Shown here in pieces: positions 11,750-22,936 of a DNA stretch of 64,000 nucleotides. The first letter of the stretch is position 1. Every line of letters starts with the position of its first letter. Made by a program: the position numbers and the translations under genes. Source of the DNA: Rotaria sordida (taxonomy: Eukaryota; Rotifera; Eurotatoria; Philodinida; Philodinidae); NCBI GenBank assembly GCA_905250125.1, contig CAJNOL010000134.1, forward strand, positions 124,001-188,000, read 5' to 3'. The notes beneath the pieces are model-generated. The model saw only the letters and a list, made by a program, of their open reading frames with translations, was not told where the DNA came from and did no database searches.

Positions 11750-13975
11750 CTAACTTATTTCATTCAAATTTCTATGATAAAATATAAAAAACCATGCTAA
11801 TAATAATACTAATATGTCTATAAATAATTGAGAACATTTATTTGTTCTTAAACGAAAAATATCAGTTAAATTGTCGAGTGATCCAGCTGTTGCATATGGA
11901 TTCGATTTAAGATGCAAAATTTTGCAAGCTATATGATAAATATCAACATTTTTCAGTGAATGTATTTCAATATGTTGATTAAAATCTGGACCTTGTGCCA
12001 TAAATATAGCTTGCATCGATGGAAGTTTATTATCATATCCATGATTACCTTTTAGAGCAGGTATTTTCATCATTGACTAATATATTAAAAATTCGTGAAT
12101 ATATCAGTGATTATAATAAAAAAAAAAAAACTTAATTTTACTTGCGAAAAATAGAGGCCTTCATTATCAGGTACGACAATTATTTCTCCAAGTCGATAGA
12201 TTGCTTTTGCATAATGATATTCTTCTGGAAATTCATCACGTTTATAAACTGTAACACCAGGAATATCACGTAAACCATTGAATACTTGTTCAAACTATTT
12301 TGTTTTAATATAAAAAAATTCTACTATTCAATGTATATCTCTGAATTGAATAATTTCCCTCACAAAAGTTATCTTGAATATATATAGATATAGAGATTTA
12401 TTTTTAAGAGTTTAAAAAGTTTATTGTAAAGTGTGTCTTCTCTAGAAATGCACGAGATCATTTTTTTTTTAGTCCCAGTCTCAATAACTTCTTTTCTAGT
12501 AGTTCTGTTTATGACCTCGACAAATCTAATCTGATCTCGGTCCTAGTCTCAACAACTTCTCGTGATATCACACATCCTCTAATCTTTCTTTTCATAGAAA
12601 TCTTATTTTGTCTTGAAATATATGAACTTCATATTTAACTGTTTGATGTGTCTTTTTTCATTCAAAAAAAGAAATCCTCCTTAATTAGACAAACTTACTT
12701 CTCCTGAACGAGGAGTAAGACTAAATATTGGACCATCAAGAATATTGTCTTCAACTGCTGATCTATTGATATAACCTTCACGAAATGGTTGAATTACTCG
12801 TACAATATTAGTCATTCCCTAGAACAAAAACAAGATAAAAAATATTAGTTTTGTTATTTTTTTTTTCAATATTATCCTTGTCAATTACATGATCAGATAG
12901 AATAATAATATTTAAATCATCATTAAGTTCAGTTTTGACTTTGTTTAATAAATAATTCATATCATTATCAAGACGAAAAAGCTATATAAAACAAAAAATA
13001 CGAATCATAAATAAATTTAGAAAACAAAAAATCTATATTAACTGCATCACGAGTTTCGTTTGAATCAGGACCATATGTATGACCTTGTTTATCAGGTTCA
13101 CTTATTTATAATAAAAGAAATTCTTTTTCTTTTTTTTTGTTTTTTGAAAATATTTTCTTTTACATTAACTTACAAATGATAAAGCATAGCTAATTGAATA
13201 CGATTTTTACGAAAATAAGAAATAGCACTATCTATCTTTTCACGTATCGAAATAGTATCAGAATATGACGTAGTATAGAAAAATGGACGAACACCATTAA
13301 ACGCATTATGAGATGCTGGCCAATAAATTACAGCAGATTTTTTATTCTAAATTAATATAATAAAATTTATTTGAAAATTATAAGAAAAAAAATATTCTAC
13401 TTGTTTTGTTGCCGTGATCCATATAGGTTCAACTCTAGGATCGGACCATTGTCCTTCATCTTGAGTATCTATTTACAAAAAAAAATGATTTATAATCAAT
13501 AAATAATATATTTTTATTTACCAAATGTAACTAATTTTTGAAGTTTTGTATCAAAAAATCGATTATGAATAATACCATGATCTTCTTGATACATTCCTAA
13601 ATTTTCTCAATATTTGTATATATAAGAATAAATATTTTTAATTCATTCTACCTGTTGCAATTGATATATGATTTGGAAATGTCATTGTTACAAATGTTGG
13701 TTGCATTCCATTTGTTGTTTTAATACCTTGATTTTGTATACGATTTAATGTTTGAAATGAATATGTATTTAAATAATCATGACGAAATCCTTATTAAAAA
13801 AAAAAGACAAAACATAATAAAAAATAGGAAATTATATGAAAATTTTTTTCTTTTCACCATCAAGTGATACAATTAATAAACGAGGATGACTTATTGCTGA
13901 TGATATTGTTTCAAAACAATATGTAATTGGAATGATATGAATTATTATTGCTAATAGAAAGTATTGATTCGTCAT
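11750..13975 (-). CDS. ENPP: ectonucleotide pyrophosphatase/phosphodiesterase, ENPP4/5-like
   Basis: Ten exons on the minus strand: 13975-13858, 13789-13652, 13596-13522, 13468-13401, 13346-13174, 13100-13043, 12981-12889, 12818-12699, 12294-12142, 12076-11750. All junctions are GT-AG and in frame, giving 440 residues. Residues 1-20 form a signal peptide. The first metal Asp is D39 (LLIVSLDGF) and the nucleophile Thr is T74 in TMTFPNH. Further metal ligands are D194 and H198 (EPDKQGH), D240/H241 (LSDHG) and H344 (GNHGYDN; relatives often have GDHGYDN). A C-terminal membrane span (LVLLLAWFFIF, about residues 416-432) anchors it, as in ENPP4 and ENPP5. The family hydrolyses phosphodiester or pyrophosphate bonds of extracellular nucleotides at the cell surface. 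All catalytic positions I can recognise are kept, so it should be active; the exact substrate is not deducible. Confidence 0.95.
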
Positions 13976-15075
13976 AGTCAATATAAAACACAAGTAACAA
14001 ATGATGGAGAATTTTTTTTGGGTGTCAATATAACTAAGCCAAAAATAAATAAAAGAAAGAAATATTACAGATGATATGCATAACGTTTACATATGCTTTT
14101 GTTTTGGATTTTTCTTTTTTATCATTAATCATATTTTTTCTCTTTATGTGATATATATCTACTGCCTTAGAGAATGAATAGACATCTGATTAACCAGATA
14201 ATATTCTATAGATTTTTAGTTTTGGTATATAGCAGATGCAAGGAAATCAAAATGAAACAATAAATAGTAACCACTTTTTTTTTAAAAATCTTTTACTATA
14301 TAATTTATTTATTAATGCTTGTACTGACAGAAATTGTTAACTAAGTATTTAAATATAGATTTATTTTGATCTGTTTTATATGCATTTAATTGTAAACAAC
14401 AAAATGTCGATATGTAAAACTATTCAGTTGAAATTTATCTTTTCATGATTGAAAAGTTCACATTAAATGATAAGATTCTTTCCAAAATTTTTCAAATGGC
14501 AGTAGGAAAATTAGTTAAATGCATTGTCAAACCATACGATCAAGAATATGCATATGAAAAAACATAGTAAATATTAATGTACTTAATTTATGATAATATC
14601 CAAAATTTAACTATAAACATTGAGTAAAATATATTGTCTATATTAGTACGTAGGATAAATTTAATATAGATATTTATATGATAGAATGATTGAAAGCTAT
14701 TGTCTATCTACGATTGTTTGAAACACTAAATTAAAATTCATTTTAATTTTATACATTTATTGTATGAAATTGAACTTTGTCCTTTTCAATTACCGTTAAG
14801 AGCAAATAAGAATGTATGCCGATAATAGTTGTCAACTGCACTCAATTGTTCTTGATACGATGTAGTAGTAAAAAAAAATAACTGTGAATGTGAAAATGTT
14901 ACATATGATTTTAATCTATTTGAAAACAAAGAGAATGAAAATAAGACTGACAAAAAAAAAATATTATCTTTACCAAATATTAAAAAAAATGAGTATGTAT
15001 CAAAGACCTTTCGGAAAAGATAAAATGCTAATCTGTAGTGTTCAACATGGAAACGAGGAAATGCAAACATATTCT
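13976..15075. other. intergenic spacer
   Basis: 5' flank of the ENPP gene, then AT-rich DNA up to the hAT-like element. Overlapping open frames at about 14786-15126 show no coding character. No gene is seen. Confidence 0.55.
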
Positions 15076-15855
15076 ATCATTTACAGGGGCGGCGCGAAGA
15101 GCTCAGAGCAGGGGGGGGTATTATGAAAAATGGGAGAAAATAGAAAAAAGTCTCTAAATTGTAAGTACCTAGTACCTTTTTTTTACTAGTGTTTTTGAAA
15201 GCAAGTAGATAGGTAGATTCTTCTGTTATCAATTACAAAAAATGGAGAACATTGTAATAAAGGTTCTTCAGAACCGGAAGAAGTTCAAAATATATCTTCT
15301 CAGAAGTTGAAAAATTTTTCAGACATTTTCTCCAAACTTGGAGAAATTTTGAGACATTTTTTCCAAAATTGAAGAAATTTTGGGACATTTTCTCATTAAC
15401 TGGAGAAATTTTAAGACATTTTCTCTCAAATCGGAGAAGTTTTGAGACATTNNNNNNNNNNAATTTTAAGACATTTTCTCTCAAATCGGAGAAGTTTTGA
15501 GACATTTTTTCCAAAATCGAAGAAGTTTTTGGAACGTATTCTCACCAACTCGAAAAATTTTGAGACATTTTCTGCAAAATTCAAGAAATTTTGAGATATC
15601 CTCTCACCAACTAGAGAATTTTTAAGATATTTTCTGCCAAATTGAAGAAATTTTGAGACATTTTCTCCAAAATTAGAGCAATTTTGGGACATTTTCTCAT
15701 TGACTGGAGAAATTTTAAGGCATTTTCTACCAAAATGGAGTAATTTTGGGACAGTTTTTCTCAAAATCGGAGAAAGCTGCAGTCGAACTTTCCAAAGCAG
15801 GGGGGGGGGGTACCCTCCCCCAACCCCCCCCGCTCGCGCCGCCCCTGATCATTTA
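15076..15855. mobile_element. hAT-like non-autonomous transposon with target-site duplication
   Basis: The element runs from 15084 to 15847 (764 bases including a 10-N gap). It is flanked by a perfect 8-bp duplication, ATCATTTA, at 15076-15083 and 15848-15855. The termini are inverted: CAGGGGCGGCGCGA at the left and, reverse-complemented, CAGGGGCGGCGCGA at the right. An 8-bp duplication and a CAGGGGC end are hallmarks of the hAT superfamily. Subterminal runs of 8-10 G lie just inside both ends. There is no transposase; the interior is a tandem 31-bp repeat. The perfect duplication suggests a fairly recent insertion. Confidence 0.9.
15296..15776. repeat. 31-bp minisatellite inside the hAT-like element
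   Basis: About 15 copies of a unit resembling ACATTTTCTCCAAAATTGGA followed by GAAATTTTGAG. The ACATTTT core recurs at 15323, 15354, 15385, 15416, 15447, then 15471, 15502, 15534 and 15565, so the period is 31 bases with one 32. Ten N (15452-15461) mark an assembly gap where the copy number is uncertain. The unit lacks stops in several frames, which creates spurious open frames on the minus strand. Confidence 0.9.
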
Positions 15856-16760
15856 GTATAGTTGTTTTTAAAGGGTTTCTATCAAAATTTTTCGAGAAAG
15901 AGAATTTTTTCCTCAACACAAAAAAAGTTCAAGTATCCCCGCTATACTTTAAGCAAATGGATCGATTTTTCATCGCTAATAAACGAATACTTCTAGTTTC
16001 CACTAACAAGAAAAAAAAAACAATATTTTTATTCGTCTGACCACAAATAATGAGTACACCACATTTTAAATCAATACTCTAGATTAGACCTGTGACAGCT
16101 TACAATTCTATGAGCCGATTCTTTTTTCAAGAACTGGATCAAGTAATCAATTCTTTTCATATGAATTATATCTATTGATAATAGTAATATATCAATTTTA
16201 TTCAGTAATTGTCCTAGTTGTCAAAAAAAAAGAACTAGTCTTTATATCTAGTTCTCAAAACAGAACAGATTTGTAGACCTTGAAGCTGTCACAGTTAGAT
16301 AGAACATACTTTTTCAACCAGATGAAATGAAACGAATGAATAATTTATTGAGTAAAATTAGAGAATCTATACAACAATAAGAAAAAGAAGGATTCAAAAT
16401 GATCTTCTTCTTTATTGGAAGATGTATCTTTTGAAAAGAACTCGCAGACCTACTCCAGATGATTGTCCTTTAATTCTAAATTTCTGCTATAAGTTTATGT
16501 TTTATTAATAAGTGGAATCTTAAAGTTCTACTGATAAACAAATGAAATAGTTATGTCAATTCTTTAGAACATCCTATTAGTTTTCATAACATATTACAGA
16601 CTGTCAATTGATACTTATGTCAAAAGTAATACTTCAAAAATAGTATTTTTCATTGTTTTGCTTGTAAATGTAAACTATGACACAGATACTTCGATTTTTC
16701 TTTTCGATAAACTAACTTTTCAGTCATCGTGTATAATCAGATTTTTTAAACAAAAGTAAC
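15856..16760. other. intergenic spacer
   Basis: No gene. It holds a possible small inverted-repeat element at 16090-16294, listed separately, and AT-rich flanks. The 3' end contains the promoter of DNALI1. Confidence 0.55.
16084..16300. mobile_element. possible 205-bp MITE with 12-bp inverted ends
   Basis: CTGTGACAGCTT at 16090-16101 is perfectly inverted as AAGCTGTCACAG at 16283-16294. The flanks TTAGAC (16084-16089) and TTAGAT (16295-16300) match at five of six positions and could be a duplicated target site. No coding content. Assignment rests on these short matches only. Confidence 0.35.
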
Positions 16761-16767
16761 TATAAAA
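16761..16767 (+). promoter_or_regulatory. TATA box of DNALI1
   Basis: TATAAAA lies 39 bases before the ATG at 16806, which would give a very short leader beginning around 16790. A (TA)n run sits between them. Confidence 0.45.
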
Positions 16768-16805
16768 TACGGCGCGAATATATATATATATATGTGTGTG
16801 TTCTC

Positions 16806-17770
16806 ATGAATTGTAGTCATCGTCAACATCAATATCAATCCAATGATATTATCTATCCAAAAAAGAATTCTCTACTTAAATATGAATCTCCACGTCTAAT
16901 TGTTAGTCATGATATTTCAGATACAGATTATAAAAAAATTTGTCGAGCAACTCTTTCTCCTTGTTTTCAACCAACATCACTCTATGATACTAATTTAAAT
17001 CTTTTTGATCCATATTCAGATTTATGTCGACCTGCAGATATACTTGATTTTCTTTTTCCACCTATTGAACATATTGATAAAAATAATCATAAATATGTAT
17101 GTTATATTTTTTGTTCAAAAAAAACCAAACATAAACAATTGAAATTCAATTTTAAATCTAGATTTTATGTGTATCACGTCATCCAGCAACAAAAACAGAT
17201 GTTTATAATTTAGAAAAACAACTTAATCGTCGTTTAAAACAATCTCAAGCTCTTGAAGTTGGTTTATGTAATCATCGTCGTATTATATATAATGAATGTT
17301 TTGATGAACTTGTACGACAAATAACAATTGAATGTAGTGAACGTGGTATTTTATTATCACGTATTCGTAATACATATCGTCAAATGATGAATGATTATTT
17401 AAATAATTATTTAAGTGCAAATGCATATGCAATGAGAACACTTCTTCTTAATGAAGAAATTAAAATTAAATTAAATAATCAAATTGATCATTTACAATAT
17501 GATATTGAACAAATACGAAAACAATTAATTAATACTGAAGATCATTTTGAAAATATTTTAAAATTACATTCAAAATTTAAATCATTAAATGAATATCGAT
17601 ATCAAACAATTAATATAATTATACCATTTGAATTACAACAATTAAGAACAACAAATAAATTATTAAAACAAGAATTAGAAAATATTTTATTAAAAAAATT
17701 AAATATAAATCCATTGGAAAGAATAAATAAGAAAAATGAAGATGAATTAGAAAATATTAAATATGAATAA
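16806..17770 (+). CDS. DNALI1: axonemal dynein light intermediate chain (p28)
   Basis: Two exons, 16806-17096 and 17162-17770, with a 65-bp intron (donor TAT/GTATGT, acceptor TCTAG), give 321 codons... of which 97 are in exon 1 and 203, including the stop, in exon 2: 299 residues. The N-terminal SLLKYESPRLIVS matches the SLLKYDTPVLVS start of DNALI1/p28. The core EVGLCNHRRIIYNECFDELV and ITIECSERGILLSRIRNTYR match the conserved region of the family, and the C-terminal half is coiled coil with QLRTTNKLLKQELENIL at its end. The protein is a light chain of inner-arm dyneins in motile cilia, where it pairs with actin and the dynein heavy chain. Length is slightly above the usual 260-280. The ATG at 16806 is used because the ATG at 16792 is in another frame and soon stops. 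Confidence 0.93.
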
Positions 17771-20700
17771 AATAAAGTCTATTCGATATTTCAAAATAAA
17801 ATAATGATTTGCATTGAAAGCAATTTCAAAGCTGTGCATCTGAGTCAGTTAATGAGAGAAATAACCTCTGTTCGAACTCACATGTGACTGATTGTTAGAG
17901 TTCATTATGTAGATACTTTTCTCAAGATATTGCGAACTCAAAAAAAAAAGCAGGATTTTGTTCGAATCTTATACAAGAAAGTAGCGTTTTTTCAATTCTA
18001 CCATCTTGAGATAGAAGCATCGATTTTTTGTTGAAGCTTTCAGGATATTCTAAGGATCATGAGATCTATTTTTGAGTAAAATTTCTGACTAAAACTTCTT
18101 GATCCAGTTTCTCTCGTAATATCCTGCAGTAGGCTGAAAATGATTATACTTCAAGAAGAAAATACTAATGGTATGTATTCTTTTAATAGTGTCCTGCACG
18201 GATACGACTTTTGGCAATCGAACTCAGACTGGCACTTTTTTTTGTTGTACCTGACCGGAGCTAATCAATATCCGGCAGATACTTTTGCAAGGATTTCAAA
18301 CTTTTATTTTTTTTTTATGAAAAAAAATACTATTTAGTTTCTTCTATAAAGAGCAGCAGAAAAAAAGAGATCGTCTGAAATTCAACAAAAAAAAACAAGT
18401 GATTCAGGATTCGCTTGGTGTCTCTCTACTTCTTAAATCTGATTAATTTCGTTAAATATACGTTTGTTTGTTGCTGATGACGCTGGTATGGAACGCGATA
18501 TTGATGCCAAACATCATAATTGTGGATACATACATGAATGCTTTTTCTATTACAATAATATATGTTTACCTTTTTGATAATTCATTTTCCCCTCTCTATG
18601 TATTCAATTACTTTATCATATTGCTTACTATCACCTCTAGATGAATTTTCATTAAAAAACAAATTCGTTTATTAGAACAATGTCGCTTTCCATTTATGTG
18701 ACCTATTCTCATGTACAATAAATTGCTCAAGTTTTCACTCATATGCTTTTATATAAACAATAGTTTGAACAAGTAAAAATATTTTGAAACGTCGAGCTAA
18801 CAATTAGAAAAATATAAGTTCGAATGAAGGTTATCAACTGGAAGAGGCCCCTTGTAAATTTTTTTTATTCATGAAGTACATATGACATTAAAAGTATTTC
18901 GGATCGTAAGTTTTATTCTTTCGTAATGATTTAAAAAACTAGTATGTTTTAGAAATTCGATTAATGTCTCTTTCAGACCTACACAGTCATGAAAATAAAA
19001 TCAGAACCAAGGTCGGCTCTGATTTTAACCCGGACTTTTTTCAACATTTGTAAAGTCTTAAGGAAATGTCAATCAAACCATTAAACTATATTAGTTTGTA
19101 CAGTGAATATTAACTACTAAAATATATAGTTTTAAAAATTTCTACTGTTAAACTTATTTTACTAATTATTACTTTGAAACGACTCGAAAATCGACTCTAA
19201 TGCAGATTTCTAATCTCAAACCATTTATATCTCTCATATTATAACAAGTTAGACAGAATAAATGATATAAAATGTTTCTATACACATTGAACATTCATTT
19301 TTAATAAAAAGATAACAATCGGCAAAATTCAATATTTTCTAAGTTTAAATACATTATTACTCAAATATAAACATTTATGTTTTATAACCATTATTTCTTT
19401 GATCATTTTGATATATTAAATTGATAGACTACCATATGAGAAACATTTCTTTAATAAAAATTTTCTATTCTCAATATAATCCTTTTGATTCAAATTTATA
19501 TTATGAGATAACTCTCAAATGTTATCTATTGATATATCTAGTAGCAATTTACATTGAATTTCTCACATCGTTCTAATAAAGCTCATTTAAAAAACAAGAT
19601 CGCCTATTCCTTCTAACTTATAATTTTCCATATTTGCTTGGGAAATAGTTATAAAATACGACGTAATCATTACAATCGAACATCAAAAACAGGCATCTTT
19701 ATGGTTCATTTACAACCGTGTAATCTATCATCTGGTTTGACAAATCATACTTTCTTTTTTAATTAAAATCATCGATGTCTAATCTAAGAATGAATATTTT
19801 TGATAACTATAAAAATTAACGTCCATCTTGAGAGAATATATATATATATTTATAAACGATTGATAAACGTGCTCTGATCATTCGCCTCACTTTTTATGAA
19901 TATCAATATTTACCTATTCTTTTCTTTTATATATATATATATCAGTTTGCGAATGTAAAGATAAAACAATGAATTCATATAATAAAAAAAAAGTTCGTTT
20001 ATTGTCTAAAGAAAATGATTCGATTAAAGTTTTAAACAAAAAGAAAATAAAGAGAAGCTTTTTTTTTTTTATTAGAAAAAGTAATGAGATATTTAATATA
20101 TATTTGTTTTCAAGCTGATGATCATGACAAATCATTGAAGCATAATGTTTGTGATTTATCGGTTATAAAAAGACAGGAGAAAAAAAAACAGAAATCTAAT
20201 CAAATCAATTGATGATCGACCGTGCGAAAGGAGGAGCGTATTCATCGGACTAGAAAATCATTATTTCGTTTGAACTAATCTTTTTCTTGACAAGAAATAA
20301 AAAAAAAAGACGGGAATCAATTCATTTTCGATCTCTCTTCAAAATTTCAATCGTTTAAAATGAAACAACAAAAAGAAAAAAGAAAGAAAAGAAAAGAAAA
20401 GAAATTTATCATTTCTCTTATCAATGTAAATATTGATTTGAACCAATGAGAACATATTCTTATCTTTCTCTCTTTTTTAACCTACTTGAAAACAAAAAAA
20501 TTAAAACAAAATGATTAATTAGTGATGCACATATAGTGGAATTTTTAAAAAAAAAAAACATAACACAATTTTACGCTGACGAGAGTGTGTCATATATATA
20601 CATAGGTGACATCGTATGCAAATGTCTTCTCCACTTGACTATTTTGAACAATAGAAAATAATCATCATATATGATTGACAGTTGATTTTTTAATTAATAT

Positions 20701-20790
20701 ATTTCTGAATATTGTAAGAAAACAAAAAAAAAGAAAGAAAGAAAAAAACTGTACAAAAAAAGAAGAAAAAAAAAACGAAATCCTTCTTCT
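17771..20790. other. gene-free spacer between DNALI1 and the NK2 gene
   Basis: About 3 kb without a supportable gene. AATAAA just after the DNALI1 stop may be its poly(A) signal. A GC-richer patch at about 18188-18300 could be an old repeat fragment. A 9-bp-arm hairpin lies at 18997-19026. The rest is AT-rich with homopolymers; the right end is the 3' flank of the minus-strand homeobox gene. Confidence 0.55.
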
Positions 20791-22243
20791 TTATGGCCAT
20801 ACACTTGATGGCCAAGCTGAAGTTGGAGCAGTTTGTTGTTGTCTTAAACAATTTTCATATGAATTATGAAATTGTGCATTTGCTGTTGGATATTGATGAT
20901 GATGATGATAACCAATAGATGACATATAAACATTATATGCTAATGGATCAAACGTTGATGATGAATTTGTTGTTGATAGAGAACCTGTTAGAGTTGCATC
21001 ATTAAATGTTGTACCATATGGTGAAGATGTTGGAGATGATGATGTTGCTGGTGGACCATAAAGAGATTTACCATCTTGTACAAGTAATGGTACAGGTACA
21101 CGTCGGATTGGTTGTTGTGTTGAAGGTGGTGGTGGTGAAGAATTATTTGGATCAAAACAAAGATCTGTATAAGAGGAAGCTGTTTTAGAAGGATTGTCTT
21201 GTTTAGCACGTTTAAGTTTATAACGACTAAGAAAAAAAATTTTTTTTTATTTTTTTTATGAAGAATTTCAATGATTAAAAAGAAGTACATACTGATTTTG
21301 AAACCATATTTTACATTGATTAGCTGTTAAACCAATATGTTTAGCTAATAATTCTCTTTCAGGTGCTGATAAATAATGTTGAGCATTAAAACGTTGTTCA
21401 AGTGTAGCTATTTGTTGTTTAGTAAATAAAATTCTACGTTTACGTTTTTTTCCAACATTTGATATATCATTTGATTTAATTCTTTTATTATTATTATTAT
21501 TATTATTTGTTATTATTTGTGTTGGTGATGTACGTACTAATGTTTGTTGTTCATCATTATCTAAAATTTTTGATGATGATGATGATGATGCTGTAGATAT
21601 TGAAGAATTTTTTTCTTCATTTATTGTATTTAATTGAGGTTTTATTGGTATTATAGATGATGTTGATGGTACACAATGAACAGGACTATGATGTGATGGT
21701 GTTGTATTAGGTATATATGGTTCAAGTTTTTCACTTTTAAATTCACTATTTAATGGTGACATTGAATTACGATAAGCTGCTGCTGCAGCTAATGATGAAT
21801 ATGTCGATGCTGAATGATGATGATGATGATGATGATGTCTATCATAATTTGTTGAATAAGAATGTGGATAAAGACCAAAACTGTTCATGTCTAAAAAGAC
21901 AAAACGAAAACAAAAAATAAAATAACTAACATGTTTATGAATAAATTAAATCGACAATTTTATGTTTTCTATTTTAAACGATTGACATCCGCCGGTAAGA
22001 TCAAGCAATATCCGGACCGAACACAAAAAAAAATTTTAATAAACCTCAAGAAAATATATAATTGTTGGTTAATTATTTTCGATTGATCTTTTTCTTGGGT
22101 TTTTGTTTTCTTTTACCTGGAAAATTTTCTGCACCCATCCATGATGGTGTTGGAGCATAGAGTAGTGGATTTTGATAAGCAGCGGCTGCTGCTGCCGCTG
22201 TTGATGCTGTACCAACTAAATCGTGTTTGATACCGTTCATCAT
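20791..22243 (-). CDS. NKX2: NK2-class homeobox transcription factor
   Basis: Three exons on the minus strand, 22243-22117, 21890-21293 and 21226-20791, give 386 residues. The homeodomain (about 191-250) begins [12 protein letters not shown] and contains [11 protein letters not shown] and KIWFQNHRYKLKR. His52 and Tyr54 are typical of NK2 proteins, and the intron splits the codon for His52. Residues 284-299 ([16 protein letters not shown]) match the NK2-specific domain. I see no TN/eh1 motif in the N-terminus, so an upstream exon may be missing or the motif lost. Ala, His, Ser and Asn tracts come from simple repeats. NK2 factors bind CACTTGA-type sites and pattern endoderm, heart or nervous system. 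Class membership is certain; the precise group (NKX2-1/4, NKX2-2, NKX2-5) is not settled. Confidence 0.95.
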
Positions 22244-22855
22244 GTTTGATTCCTTAAAGATAGATTAAAAACAAAAACAAAAAGATAATTTAAATAAAAA
22301 ACTCATATGAAAAATAAATTGAAAAACTTGGTTTTTCTTTAAAGTCTATACCATTGATCAACATAGTCGTAGAGATGTGTATGCTCATCATTGTTGATAA
22401 AAAAAAAAATGAAAAATGCATTTGTCCGTTTTTTCCTTTTTTTTTCTTTTTTGTTCTTTCTCGTCTATCTTTTCTCCTTCTCTCTAGATTAGAGGATGCC
22501 GCACATGAGGGACCACTCCAACAGGCTGGTTTTCAAGGATCGCTACTCAAATGGGCACTTGAAAAAAAAAAAGGAGGAGAAAAAGAAGAAGAAGAAAAAA
22601 AATGAGATGACGATTGTTACGTACTCGTCAACGTACGAAGAGCCACTCGTTATGTTGAAGGGATAGCCAATCTCGAGTGCACACCGTTTGTGTGTTGTGC
22701 ACACAAGTTGTTATTGTTGTGTATGTGTCTATGCGTGTGTGTGTGCGCGCACCTTTTTTTTCTCGTTTTTTCTCTTTCTACGATTTTTTTTTCTTACTTT
22801 CAGGTAGATAGCCTCAGGAGAACTTTATCTACTTGGTCAAATAAAAGTAAAAGAG

Positions 22856-22936
22856 CGAGAGAGAGAGAGAGAGAGAGAGACAGAGGAAAAAATATATGTG
22901 TAGAATGAATAACGAGCACACACACACACACACACC
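22856..22936. repeat. GA and CA microsatellites
   Basis: A (GA)n run at about 22856-22880 and a (CA)n run at 22918-22936, in the 5' flank of the NK2 gene. Ordinary simple repeats. Confidence 0.8.

Noticed and set aside
15233-15764. Minus-strand frames of repeated FxxNVSKFLQF-like units
   Set aside because: They come from the stop-free 31-bp minisatellite; a 31-base period shifts frame at each unit, so no stable protein repeat exists.
15296-15776. CRISPR-like array
   Set aside because: The repeat is contiguous without unique spacers, in a eukaryotic genome and inside a transposon.
20988-21290. Open frames opposite or beside the homeobox exons
   Set aside because: Shadows of the NK2 coding exons in other frames, made of Met/His/Leu runs from CAT/ATG repeats.
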